A DNA stretch of 64,000 nt, taken from NCBI GenBank assembly GCA_025964795.1, contig JAOPYC010000101.1, positions 1-64,000 on the forward strand, given 5' to 3'. The first letter of the stretch is position 1. Every line of letters begins with the position of its first letter. The stretch is from Marmoricola sp. (GTDB lineage: Bacteria; Actinomycetota; Actinomycetes; Propionibacteriales; Nocardioidaceae). The position numbers were made by a program, and so were the translations under genes. Below the pieces are notes generated by a model. It saw only the letters and a list, made by a program, of their open reading frames with translations. It made no database searches and was not told where the DNA came from. Shown here one piece after another: positions 47,792 to 57,075 of this stretch.

Positions 47792-50275
47792 ATGACCGAT
47801 CTACCGCTGGTGCTGGCCGGTCCGATCCTGCGACGCGTCGACGCGAAGCGGGTGTGCGTGTGGATGGCCCTGAGCAAGCCCGGGGACGTGGCGGTCACGG
47901 TGTTCTCGGGCCGGGCCACGTCGACCGGCGCCGGCACCGCCGACAAGCCGAGCATCGGTACCCAGAGCCGCGCCACCCGCCCGTTCGGCGCCCACCTGCA
48001 CGCGGTCACGGTCGACGTCGAGTGCGCCGGGCTGGCACCGCTGACGCGGCACTCCTACGACGTCGTGGTCACCGCCGCCGGGCCGACGCAGGGGCTGAAG
48101 TCCCTCGGCCTGCTGAAGGACGGCACCGGCACCCCGAAGCCACTGGCCCTCGGCTACGGCCCCGACCTGCTGCCGGGCTTCGTCACCCCGGCCTCCGCGA
48201 TCGAGGACCTGCGCCTCGCGCACACGTCCTGCCGCAAGTCCAACGGCCCTGGCCCGGACGCGCTGGCCTGGCTGGACGACCGGGTCCAGGACGGCCTCTC
48301 CGACCTCGCCAAGGCGCCGCAACAGCTGTTCCTCACCGGTGACCAGATCTACGCCGACGACGTCGGCGGGGTGCTGCTCCCGCTGCTCTCGTCCCTGGCC
48401 CAGGACATCATCGGCACCGAGCAGCTGCCGGTCGGCGGGGCGAACCTCCCGGCGACGTACGAGCGCTTCCCCGCGCTGCGGCGGCAGGCCGTCGTCCGCA
48501 AGCTCGGGCGGCTGACCACCACGGACGGGCACAACCACCTGCTGACCTACGGCGAGTTCGTGGCGATGTACTGCGCCGCCTTCAGCCCCACAGTCTGGCA
48601 GGGCCGCACCCTGACGGCGCCGGCGGACCTGTTCGTCCCGCCACCCGCCGACGCGGGGCTGACCTTCGCCACCGCCTGGGAGGACGCGTACGACGGCAGC
48701 ACCACCGAGTGGAGGTCGCGCAAGGACCAGGCCGGTCGCTGCCACCTCGACGACACCACCGACGAGGCCAGGCTCGTGGAGACCTGGCGGGACGCGGTGC
48801 CGAAGGTGGCCCGGGCCCTGGCCAACGTGCCGACCTACATGATCCTCGACGACCACGAGATCACCGACGACTGGAACATCTCCGACCGCTGGCGCGGCCG
48901 CGTCGTCAGTGCCCCGTTCGGCCGGTCCATCCTGCGCAACGGCCTGATGGCCTACCTCGTGTTCCAGGGCTGGGGCAACGACCCGCTGAAGTTCCTGCAC
49001 AACTCCGTGGTCGACGCCAACGGCAACCCGGTCGTCGTGCCGGAGGCCGAGCGCGACCCCAACGACAAGGTGCTCGACGTCATCGGCGAGGTCGCCGCCG
49101 GAGTCGCGGCACCGACGTCCGCGAACCTCGACAAGCTCGACGTCCTGCTCGGTCTCGACAAGCCGATCAGCGTGCCGAAGGTGCAGTTCAGCTATGAGGT
49201 GCCCGGCCCGAAGTTCACGGTGCGCGTCCTCGACACCCGCACCCGCCGCACCTACAAGGCCACCGGCAACACACCCCCGCGCCTCCTCGGCAGCAGCCTG
49301 GACGCCCAGGTGCCCAAGGGCCCGTTCACCGACGGGCGCGAGCTGCTGGTCGTCATCTCCGCCGTACCCGTGCTCTTTCCACAGATCTTCGAGTCCGTGC
49401 TGCAGCCGGTCGCGGCGCTCGCGTTCGACCTGAAGACCCACCTGGCCGGGCGCGAGGACGACACCGTGCCCGGCAACGTCACCGGGCTGGTCGGCACCGA
49501 GCAGCGCGACGTCGAGGGCTGGCGCAGCGACGAGGAGCACCACGAGGCCGTCCTCGCCCGGCTCGGCACCTACCGCCGGGTGGTGGTGCTGTCGGGAGAC
49601 GTGCACTTCGCGAGCACGCTGCAGATGGACTACTGGGGCAAGGACGACGACGTCCTCGACTCGCGCATCGTGCAGTGCACCTCGTCGGCCGCGCGCAACC
49701 AGCCCGACGAGGGCATGCGTGGACTGCTCCGCACCCTGCGCATCGGGCAGCAGCTCCTGCGCGGCGTCCCGTGCGAGCGGCTCGGGTGGACCGCCGAGAA
49801 CGGCGTGGTGCTCCCCGCGGGCGCCTCGATCCGGCCCGGCCGGCGAGCGCGCCTGCGCCGCAAGCCCACCGTGCTCCCTGCCAACGGCTGGCCCGCCGGC
49901 ACCACGGTGAACAAGCCGCCCGACTGGCGCTGGCGCGTCGAGGTGGTCCGCGACGACCGCGCGAAGACGGCGCTGCCCGCCGGAGCTCCCGACATCCCGC
50001 TCGTCACCTGGAACGCGGGCGACAAGGTCGCGTCGTACGCCGTCATCGCGGGCCAGCACCAGCAGGTCACGCTGGCGCCGAAGGACCCGGTGCGGCTGAT
50101 GGTGTTCCGCAACAACCTGGGGCTGGTGTCCTTCGCGACCGACGGCAGCGACTTCCGGGTCTCGCACACGCTGCTCTCCAGCGCCGACGACCAGACCGGT
50201 GACGAGTTCACGCAGCACACCGCCCGGTTCGCGCCCTCGCCGGCGCCGGTCGCACCGGTCCTCAGGAGCGTCTGA
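47792..50275 (+). CDS. PhoD-like metallophosphatase-family protein, first gene of the large five-gene module
   Basis: 827 aa. A PhoD-like calcineurin phosphoesterase core is recognisable: FLTGDQIYADDVGG (metal Asp/Tyr), YMILDDHEITDDWN (DDHE) and VVVLSGDVHFAST (GDVH). The N-terminal 120 residues look like the Ig-like domain that precedes PhoD domains (GPILRRVDAKRVCVWMALSKPG). The C-terminal 150 residues are an extra domain without a recognised family. Unlike secreted PhoD enzymes there is no Tat or Sec signal peptide, so it should act in the cytoplasm or be exported by another route. The stop overlaps the next ATG (TGATG), fixing it as part of the downstream operon. Confidence 0.85.
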   Translation: MTDLPLVLAGPILRRVDAKRVCVWMALSKPGDVAVTVFSGRATSTGAGTADKPSIGTQSRATRPFGAHLHAVTVDVECAGLAPLTRHSYDVVVTAAGPTQGLKSLGLLKDGTGTPKPLALGYGPDLLPGFVTPASAIEDLRLAHTSCRKSNGPGPDALAWLDDRVQDGLSDLAKAPQQLFLTGDQIYADDVGGVLLPLLSSLAQDIIGTEQLPVGGANLPATYERFPALRRQAVVRKLGRLTTTDGHNHLLTYGEFVAMYCAAFSPTVWQGRTLTAPADLFVPPPADAGLTFATAWEDAYDGSTTEWRSRKDQAGRCHLDDTTDEARLVETWRDAVPKVARALANVPTYMILDDHEITDDWNISDRWRGRVVSAPFGRSILRNGLMAYLVFQGWGNDPLKFLHNSVVDANGNPVVVPEAERDPNDKVLDVIGEVAAGVAAPTSANLDKLDVLLGLDKPISVPKVQFSYEVPGPKFTVRVLDTRTRRTYKATGNTPPRLLGSSLDAQVPKGPFTDGRELLVVISAVPVLFPQIFESVLQPVAALAFDLKTHLAGREDDTVPGNVTGLVGTEQRDVEGWRSDEEHHEAVLARLGTYRRVVVLSGDVHFASTLQMDYWGKDDDVLDSRIVQCTSSAARNQPDEGMRGLLRTLRIGQQLLRGVPCERLGWTAENGVVLPAGASIRPGRRARLRRKPTVLPANGWPAGTTVNKPPDWRWRVEVVRDDRAKTALPAGAPDIPLVTWNAGDKVASYAVIAGQHQQVTLAPKDPVRLMVFRNNLGLVSFATDGSDFRVSHTLLSSADDQTGDEFTQHTARFAPSPAPVAPVLRSV

Positions 50276-53200
50276 TGCCCGAGGAAGAGAAGAAGAAGAA
50301 GAACGTCTTCCAGAAGATCGCGGGGTTCTTCAAGGACGTCGTGGACTGGGTGGAGGAGACCTTCAGCGACCCGGCGATCGCCACGGAGGTCCGCGAGGAC
50401 CTCGGGATGAACACCGACAACCCGGCGACGCCGAAGGCGACCGACCCGGCCGTCCGGCAGAAGATCGACGACTTCCTCGGCAAGGAGGACGTCGACAAGG
50501 CGGCCCTGCTGGCCACCGTGGCCGAGATCAAGGCGCTGGCCGACACGATCATGACCTTCGCGGACGCGGTGAAGGCCGACGGGGTGAGCGCGGCGGACGT
50601 CTTCTGGCTGATCCTCAAGGTGTGGGGCGCCGACTCGTTGCGGTTGCGCAACCCCAGCGCCTACGCCGTGTGCGTGCTCGCCGGGGTGATCCTCGAGGAC
50701 GACGAGCTGCTGCCCCAGCTGGACCCGGCGCCGGTGACCCGGCTGCTCAAGGGCGAGACGACCGGCGCCGACGCCGACGCGCTGGTGGACCGCCTCTCCG
50801 CCGCGAGCGGCGCCCTCGTGGTGGTCCTGGACCAGATGGTCACCTCGATCGGCGGCTCCATCGACGCGATGTACGGCTGGGACCCCGAGCCCGGCTCCGA
50901 CGTCGACGCCTCGGTCGCCGCCTCGCGCGCGTTGACGGTGAAGTTCCGCATCGGCGGACCCGTCGACCCGGTCCTCACCCTGATCCCGGTCACGTCCGGT
51001 GACGGCGGGCCGGGACTGCTGGTCAGCATCGGGGCGCACCTGCTGATCGAGCACGACACGGGGGACACGGTCTACACGACCGACATCGGCGCCAACGGCG
51101 CGTTCAGCCTCTTCTTCCGCTTCTCCACCCACGATCCCGGCTTCCGCGTGCTCGGTCCCGGGGTCCCGTCCCTCGGCATCTCGGTCGCGCCCAAGGTCGA
51201 GGAGGGCAACCCGTCGCTCGTGCTGGGGACCACCGACGGGACCCGGCTCGAGGTCGGCGCCTTCTCCTTCGGGGTCGAGCTGGGCGCCGACCACGCCGGC
51301 TTCCGGACCAACCTGCACAAGGGCAAGCTGGTCATCTCCCTCGGTGACGGCGACGGGTTCCTCTCGAAGCTGCCGGGCGGCAAGGTCGAGGTGCCGTTCG
51401 AGCTCGGGCTGATCGCCGACACCGCCCACGGCGTCCGCTTCGACGGTGGCACCGGGCTGAAGGTCGACCTGCCGGTCGCGGCGTCGCTGTTCGGGGTCTT
51501 CACCGTGCAGTTCATCGCCCTCGAGCTGAAGCTGGCCGGCGACCCCTCCCTGGAGATCCGAGGGGGCTTCTCACTGGGGCTGGGCCCGTTCCAGGCCTCG
51601 ATCGACCAGCTCGGCACGGCGCTCGACCTCGCCGCCGTCGCCAAGGGCGTCGACGACATCAGCGACCTCGTGACCTTCCTGCCCCCCAAGGGGATCGGCC
51701 TGGCCCTCGACATCGGGCCCGTCAAGGGGGGTGGCTACCTCTTCATCGATGCCGAGAAGGGCGAGTACGCCGGCGCGCTGGAGCTGAAGATCTTCGCCTT
51801 CAGCATCAAGGCCATCGCCCTGGTCACCACCAAGCGCCCCGACGGCTCGGAGGGCTGGTCGCTGCTGATCTTCGTCTTCGGGCAGTTCAAGGTGCACATC
51901 GCGTTCGGCATCTTCTGGACCGGCCTGGGCGGGATGATCGGGCTGCACCACCGGGCCGACCTCGACGCGCTCACAGCGGGCATGAAGACCGGTGCCTTGG
52001 ACGACGTGCTCTTCCCCGACGACCCGGTGGCGAACGCGGCCCGGATCATCAACCGCTACAAGCAGCTCTTCCCGGTCGAGCCCGACAGCCTGCTGCTCGG
52101 GCCGATGCTGGAGCTGTCCTTCTCGGAGCCGCCGATCGTCTTCGTCCGGCTCGGTCTGATCTTCGAGATCCGCAACGCCCTCGGGGGTGACAAGCCCGCC
52201 GAGCTGACCAAGGTGATCCTGCTGGGCCAGCTGCTCGTGCAGCTCCCGCCCAAGGACCTGGGTGTCCCGGCGATCGTCAAGCTGCTGGTCGACGTGGTCG
52301 GGTTCTACGACGCGGTCGAGAAGTTCCTGATGATCCGCGCGCGGCTGCGCGACTCGTTCGTCGGCATCGAGGGGTTCGCCAAGCTCGACCTCACCGGGGA
52401 GCTGCTGCTGGCCATGCGCTTCGGCGACGACCCGTCCTTCGTGCTGTCCGCCGGCGGTTTCCACCCGGCGTTCAAGGACGTGCCTCCCGGCGTACCCCTC
52501 CAGCTGGACCGGCTCGCCGTCTCGTTCGGCATCGGCCCGATCAAGCTGCGCAACGAGAACTACTTCGCGATCACCAGCAACAGCGTGCAGACCGGCTGCA
52601 AGATGATGCTCTCGGCCGACATCGACGTGGCGGCCATCGAGGGTCACCTCTCCTTCGACGCGCTGCTCTACCTCTCCCCGAAGTTCCACTTCCTGGTGGG
52701 GCTCGACTTCCAGGTGAAGCTCTCGGCGTTCGGCGAGGACTTCGCCTCGGTCACGGTGAAGCTGTCCCTGGAGGGACCGGGCGAGTGGCACGCCATCGGC
52801 ACCTTCAGCTTCTCCCTGCTCTTCTGGGACGTCGACATCGGCTTCGACGAGAGCTGGGGGCACGCCCCCGCGGTCGAGGCCCCGACCACCAGCGCGATCG
52901 AGATGGTCGAGCGGGAGCTGGGCGACCCCGCCCGCCTGCTGCCCGGGCCACCCGTGGGCGGCAGCTCGCTGGTCACGCTGGCGGACCCTCCCAAGGGCCT
53001 CGCACTCGCGCACCCGCTGGGACTGGTCACGATCGCGCAGAAGGCCGTGCCCTTCGACGTGCAGATCGACCGCATCGGCACGAAGCGGCTCACCGAGGGC
53101 ACCCCGAAGTTCACCATCGACGACGTGCTCGTCGGCGGTGTCAGCACCTCGGGTCGGGAGATGGTCACCGACCACTTCGCGCGCGGCCAGTTCATGGCGC

Positions 53201-53646
53201 TCACCGAGCAGCAGAAGCTCGAGGGCCGGTCCTTCGAGACCTTCACCAGCGGGGTGCAGATCGGCACCACCGACTACACCGTTCCCACGGCCGGGACCGC
53301 GGTGAAGGCGGACTACGAGGTCGAGATCCTGGAGCCCGAGCCCGTGTTGAACCTGCACTGGAAGGTCGTCTCCCGGTTCACCGAGGTGCTCGACTCCGGA
53401 ACAGCCGTCACCCTCTCGGCGTACGGCGCGGCCGCGGGCTCGGCGAGGGCGACCTCCGCCGCGCTGCACGCCGAGGCGACCGGCCGGGCCACCGTCCGGC
53501 AGGCGCCGATGGCCGTCGTCGACCCGGGGAGCCTGCTCGAGCAGGTGACGGTGATCAACGGTCCCGCCTCGTCCGAGGCCATCGCCTCGCAGGCCGCCTC
53601 GGTCAGCGGGGGGCTCGTGGTCGAGGCCTACGAGGTGGCGCGATGA
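50275..53646 (+). CDS. Giant beta-rich protein (DUF6603-like), module gene 2
   Basis: 1123 aa. It starts with a Lys-rich stretch (PEEEKKKKNVFQKIAGFFKD). An acidic helical region follows to about residue 210. Then comes a very long stretch (about 220-880) of alternating hydrophobic segments such as GVELGADHAGFRTNLHKGKL, GGFSLGLGPFQASIDQLG, LIFVFGQFKVHIAFGIFWTG and FHFLVGLDFQVKLSAFGEDF. This pattern suggests repeated amphipathic beta strands. It resembles what I remember as DUF6603 proteins, but that is not certain. No signal peptide or single clear membrane helix. Overlaps the genes on both sides (TGATG, ATGA), so it is made stoichiometrically with them. Confidence 0.85.
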   Translation: MPEEEKKKKNVFQKIAGFFKDVVDWVEETFSDPAIATEVREDLGMNTDNPATPKATDPAVRQKIDDFLGKEDVDKAALLATVAEIKALADTIMTFADAVKADGVSAADVFWLILKVWGADSLRLRNPSAYAVCVLAGVILEDDELLPQLDPAPVTRLLKGETTGADADALVDRLSAASGALVVVLDQMVTSIGGSIDAMYGWDPEPGSDVDASVAASRALTVKFRIGGPVDPVLTLIPVTSGDGGPGLLVSIGAHLLIEHDTGDTVYTTDIGANGAFSLFFRFSTHDPGFRVLGPGVPSLGISVAPKVEEGNPSLVLGTTDGTRLEVGAFSFGVELGADHAGFRTNLHKGKLVISLGDGDGFLSKLPGGKVEVPFELGLIADTAHGVRFDGGTGLKVDLPVAASLFGVFTVQFIALELKLAGDPSLEIRGGFSLGLGPFQASIDQLGTALDLAAVAKGVDDISDLVTFLPPKGIGLALDIGPVKGGGYLFIDAEKGEYAGALELKIFAFSIKAIALVTTKRPDGSEGWSLLIFVFGQFKVHIAFGIFWTGLGGMIGLHHRADLDALTAGMKTGALDDVLFPDDPVANAARIINRYKQLFPVEPDSLLLGPMLELSFSEPPIVFVRLGLIFEIRNALGGDKPAELTKVILLGQLLVQLPPKDLGVPAIVKLLVDVVGFYDAVEKFLMIRARLRDSFVGIEGFAKLDLTGELLLAMRFGDDPSFVLSAGGFHPAFKDVPPGVPLQLDRLAVSFGIGPIKLRNENYFAITSNSVQTGCKMMLSADIDVAAIEGHLSFDALLYLSPKFHFLVGLDFQVKLSAFGEDFASVTVKLSLEGPGEWHAIGTFSFSLLFWDVDIGFDESWGHAPAVEAPTTSAIEMVERELGDPARLLPGPPVGGSSLVTLADPPKGLALAHPLGLVTIAQKAVPFDVQIDRIGTKRLTEGTPKFTIDDVLVGGVSTSGREMVTDHFARGQFMALTEQQKLEGRSFETFTSGVQIGTTDYTVPTAGTAVKADYEVEILEPEPVLNLHWKVVSRFTEVLDSGTAVTLSAYGAAAGSARATSAALHAEATGRATVRQAPMAVVDPGSLLEQVTVINGPASSEAIASQAASVSGGLVVEAYEVAR

Positions 53647-56600
53647 CCGACACCGTCTACCGCTTCCTGCCATGGTCCCGACGCGGACTGGCGGCCGCGA
53701 TCCCGCCCGGCGCCGACGGTGCGCCGATCCCGGCCCGCGCCACGGTCGACATCCAGGTCGTCGTCGGAGGCGCCGGCACCGTGCCCACGTCGACGACGCT
53801 GAACGGCCCGGGCGACGTGATCGGCCTGGACCCGACCGTCATTGTCCGCACCATCCCCCGGGCCGGCTCCACCAACGTCGAGCCGAACTACCTGGCCGCC
53901 GTCGACTTCGACCAGCCCGAGCTGCCGTGGCTGTTCACGCCGAGCGGCGTACCGGCGTCGGGCCACCTCAAGCCCTGGCTGGTGCTGATCGTGGTCCGCG
54001 ACCGTCCGGGGGTCTCCGTCGACGTACGGCCCGGGACCCCGCTCCCCCAGCTGACCATCGCGGACCACGCGGCCGCCGAGCTCCCCGACCTCGCGGACTC
54101 GTGGGCCTGGGCGCACGTCCAGCTCCTCGACGAGGACTCCGGCCCGACGCCCACGGCGGTGGGGCAGGCGCTGGTCGACCACCCGGACCGCAACGTCTCG
54201 CGACTGGTCTGTCCGCGGCGGCTCGACCGCGACACCCGCTGGATCGCCTGCCTGGTGCCGGCCCTCGACGCCGGCGTGGTCCGCGGCTTCGGCGGGACCC
54301 CGCCTGCCGGCGACCTGGAGCCGGCCTGGACGACGCCCGGACCGGACTCGATCACGCTCCCGGTCTACTACCACTGGCAGTTCCAGACCGGGGCCCAGGG
54401 CGACTTCGAGTCACTGGCCCGGCGGCTCAAGCCCTACGAGGCGAGCGCCCGCATCGGCCGGGTCAAGATGCACGTCGGGGACGCGTCCCCCTTCGTCGAC
54501 CTCCCCCTGGACGACCCCGGCCGCTTCCTCGACATGGACGGCGCCCTCCAGGCGCCGGCGGTGGCCCGGACCAGCGCCACGCCGCCGGTGCCCGAGCCGT
54601 CGCTCGCGGAGGTGCCGGCCGCGCTGGTGACCGGCCTCCAGGACGTCTCCCGGGTCCTGGCCGACGCCGCCGACGGCACGCTCGACGGACAGGCCGCGGG
54701 AGACGGCGACGCCCTCGGGCCGCCGGTCTACGACGGCGCCCACGTGCGGCGTACGACGGTCACCGAGCAGGACGCCACCTGGTTCCGCGAGATCAACACC
54801 GACCCCCGCGGCCGGGTGGCCGCCGGGCTGGGGGCCGAGGTGATGCGGAAGTTCCAGGAGGACGTGATGGAGGCCGCCTGGCAGCAGGTGGGCGACGTGC
54901 TGACCCTCGAAGCGGCCCTCTCCCGGGCCCGGCTCTCCCTGGAGGCGGTGCTGCGGTTCCGGGACCGACACCTCGTCCCGCTGACGGAGGGGCGGTTCCT
55001 GCAGGTCACGGCCCCCTTGGCCGATCACACCCTGCTCGCGGGCCAGAGCCTTCCGCACGCGATCGACCCCACGTCCTTCCCGACCCGCACCACGGACGCC
55101 GCCATGCGTCGCTACACCGCGGCGACCGGGCGGGTGCTCTCCGGCGTCGCCCGGCGCTCGGGCGACGGTGCCGGGAGGACCGCCGCCCGCCGGGCCGGCG
55201 AGCAGCTGGTGTCCTCGCTCGCGGCCGGGCGCGCCGACGTCGACGCCACCCGGTTCCCGGTGCTGGCGATCGACGGCCTCACCGGCTCGATGCCGACCGC
55301 CGAGGCGGACGGCCAGGTCAGCCTGGACAGGTTCCGGGTCGCGCTGAGGCTCGACAAGCAGAGCGCGGCCGCCCTGTCGCGCGCCTCCCGCGACCTCACC
55401 ACCTCGCCGGCGGTCCCGGCCGCCGACCTGGTCAGGCTCCGGGGCGACCTGCGCCAGACGGGGATCCTCACCGAGGTGCACGTGCGCACGGCGAGGGAGG
55501 CCTCCGTGGAGCAGCTGAGCACCCGGGAGAGCTCGGTCGAGCCCGGCGCACACCTGGAGCTGACCGACGTGCTCACCGCCTCCTCGACCCAGGTCCTCGA
55601 CTCCGTGCTGACCAGCGCGGCCGAACGTCCCGCGGACGCCGGCTTCCTGATCGAGACCGGGCCCACGATGAAGTTCCACTCGCTGGCCCTGCAGTCCGGC
55701 GGGCGGCTCGTCGTCTCGTCGAGACCAGGCACCCCCAACGTCCCGCTCGCGACCCTCGACGTGCGGCTCAGCGGGGACGCCCGGCACATCGGGGACCTCG
55801 TCGGGTCCCTGCCCAACGGGGCCTTCTCGCCGGTGGTGACCAGGCGAGGTGGAGCGGCCGCGCCGCGCGCCCAGCTCGAGCTGGTCCCCGGCGCCGCCCA
55901 CGGTGAGGTCGTCCTGCGTCCGCCGGGCGGCGTCGTCGTCGTGGACCCCCCGGCCGGCGCCTCCGTCGGCACGACGGTGACGATGCCGCCGCTCGTCAAG
56001 GACTCCGCCACCATCGCCCGCTACGAGTCGGCCGTGGGCGAGTTGACCCGGCGTACGGCGCTGGCGGTCGACCCGCTGGTGCCGCAGCTGGTGCCGTTCG
56101 CGATCACCGGGGCGGTCGCGGCCACCCAGCACCGGGTCGACCCCCTGGTGGTCCACCCGGCGCGGCTGGACACCATGGTCAGCGTCGCCGGCCATCCCCT
56201 GTCGGCGATCCTGGCCGACCCCTCCCTGGTGGCGGGCTGGCGGCTGCCCCGGCTCTTCGACCGGGTGATGGCCTTCCCTCAGCTCGACCTCCCGGCGTAC
56301 TCCTACCTGGCGGCCTACGACCGGACCCGGTTCTGCCCCGGCGTCGACGAGGTCCCGCCGGACTCGATCACCCTGCTGGAGACCAACCCCCGGTTCATCG
56401 CCGGGTTCATGGGGGGCCTCAACCACGAGACCAACAAGGAGCTGCTCTGGCGGAGCTATCCGACCGACGGGCGGGGCACTCCGTGGCGGAAGTTCTGGAG
56501 ACGCACCGACGACCGGCCCGACATCTTCGACATCCACACGTGGGGGAACCACGGCGGCCACGACGAGCTCGCCTGGCAGACCTCCGACCCCCGCGGCAAC

Positions 56601-57074
56601 CTGGTGCTGCTGCTGCGCGGCGACCTGCTGCGGCGCTACCCCAACACGATGGCCGTCGCGCTCAGGGCGGTCCGCGTCAACGGCGTCCAGAAGCCGAGCG
56701 ACAACCTGGCCGACCTGCGCACCCCGGTGTTCGCCGGGCTCTTCGACCCCGACGTCTCGTTCTTCGGGTTCCCGCTCGTCAGCGACGACCTCACCCAGGG
56801 CGAGGGCTGGTTCTTCGGCCTGATGGAGCCGGTGACCGAGCCCCGCTTCGGCTTCGACGAGACCGTCGGCCGCGAGACGGCCACGGCCACCAGCTGGAAC
56901 GACGTCGCGTGGCCGGACCTCGGCGTCGCGCCGGCCGGGATGCTCCGGGTGACCCAGCTCGCAGCCCTCGGCCTGCCCCCGTCGGTCGGCCAGGCCGACG
57001 GGATCGCCGCGGCGCTGTTCCAACGGCCGTTCAAGCTGCTGGTCCACGCCCGCCACCTCGTGGAGGGGATCTGA
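53643..57074 (+). CDS. Large protein of unknown function, module gene 3 (1143 aa)
   Basis: No characterised family recognised. The N-terminal third has structured segments (WLFTPSGVPASGHLKPWLVL; AWAHVQLLDEDSGPTP; WIACLVPALDAGVVRGFGG; VYYHWQFQTGAQGDFESLARRL). The C-terminal quarter is strikingly conserved-looking: ETNPRFIAGFMGGLNHETNK, ELLWRSYPTDGRGTPWRKFW, then LVLLLRGDLLRRYPNTMAVA. I recall similar phrases from other uncharacterised bacterial proteins, but cannot verify it. No signal peptide or membrane helix. ATGA overlap with gene 2 and a one-base gap to gene 4. Confidence 0.85.
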   Translation: MTDTVYRFLPWSRRGLAAAIPPGADGAPIPARATVDIQVVVGGAGTVPTSTTLNGPGDVIGLDPTVIVRTIPRAGSTNVEPNYLAAVDFDQPELPWLFTPSGVPASGHLKPWLVLIVVRDRPGVSVDVRPGTPLPQLTIADHAAAELPDLADSWAWAHVQLLDEDSGPTPTAVGQALVDHPDRNVSRLVCPRRLDRDTRWIACLVPALDAGVVRGFGGTPPAGDLEPAWTTPGPDSITLPVYYHWQFQTGAQGDFESLARRLKPYEASARIGRVKMHVGDASPFVDLPLDDPGRFLDMDGALQAPAVARTSATPPVPEPSLAEVPAALVTGLQDVSRVLADAADGTLDGQAAGDGDALGPPVYDGAHVRRTTVTEQDATWFREINTDPRGRVAAGLGAEVMRKFQEDVMEAAWQQVGDVLTLEAALSRARLSLEAVLRFRDRHLVPLTEGRFLQVTAPLADHTLLAGQSLPHAIDPTSFPTRTTDAAMRRYTAATGRVLSGVARRSGDGAGRTAARRAGEQLVSSLAAGRADVDATRFPVLAIDGLTGSMPTAEADGQVSLDRFRVALRLDKQSAAALSRASRDLTTSPAVPAADLVRLRGDLRQTGILTEVHVRTAREASVEQLSTRESSVEPGAHLELTDVLTASSTQVLDSVLTSAAERPADAGFLIETGPTMKFHSLALQSGGRLVVSSRPGTPNVPLATLDVRLSGDARHIGDLVGSLPNGAFSPVVTRRGGAAAPRAQLELVPGAAHGEVVLRPPGGVVVVDPPAGASVGTTVTMPPLVKDSATIARYESAVGELTRRTALAVDPLVPQLVPFAITGAVAATQHRVDPLVVHPARLDTMVSVAGHPLSAILADPSLVAGWRLPRLFDRVMAFPQLDLPAYSYLAAYDRTRFCPGVDEVPPDSITLLETNPRFIAGFMGGLNHETNKELLWRSYPTDGRGTPWRKFWRRTDDRPDIFDIHTWGNHGGHDELAWQTSDPRGNLVLLLRGDLLRRYPNTMAVALRAVRVNGVQKPSDNLADLRTPVFAGLFDPDVSFFGFPLVSDDLTQGEGWFFGLMEPVTEPRFGFDETVGRETATATSWNDVAWPDLGVAPAGMLRVTQLAALGLPPSVGQADGIAAALFQRPFKLLVHARHLVEGI

Positions 57075-57075
57075 C

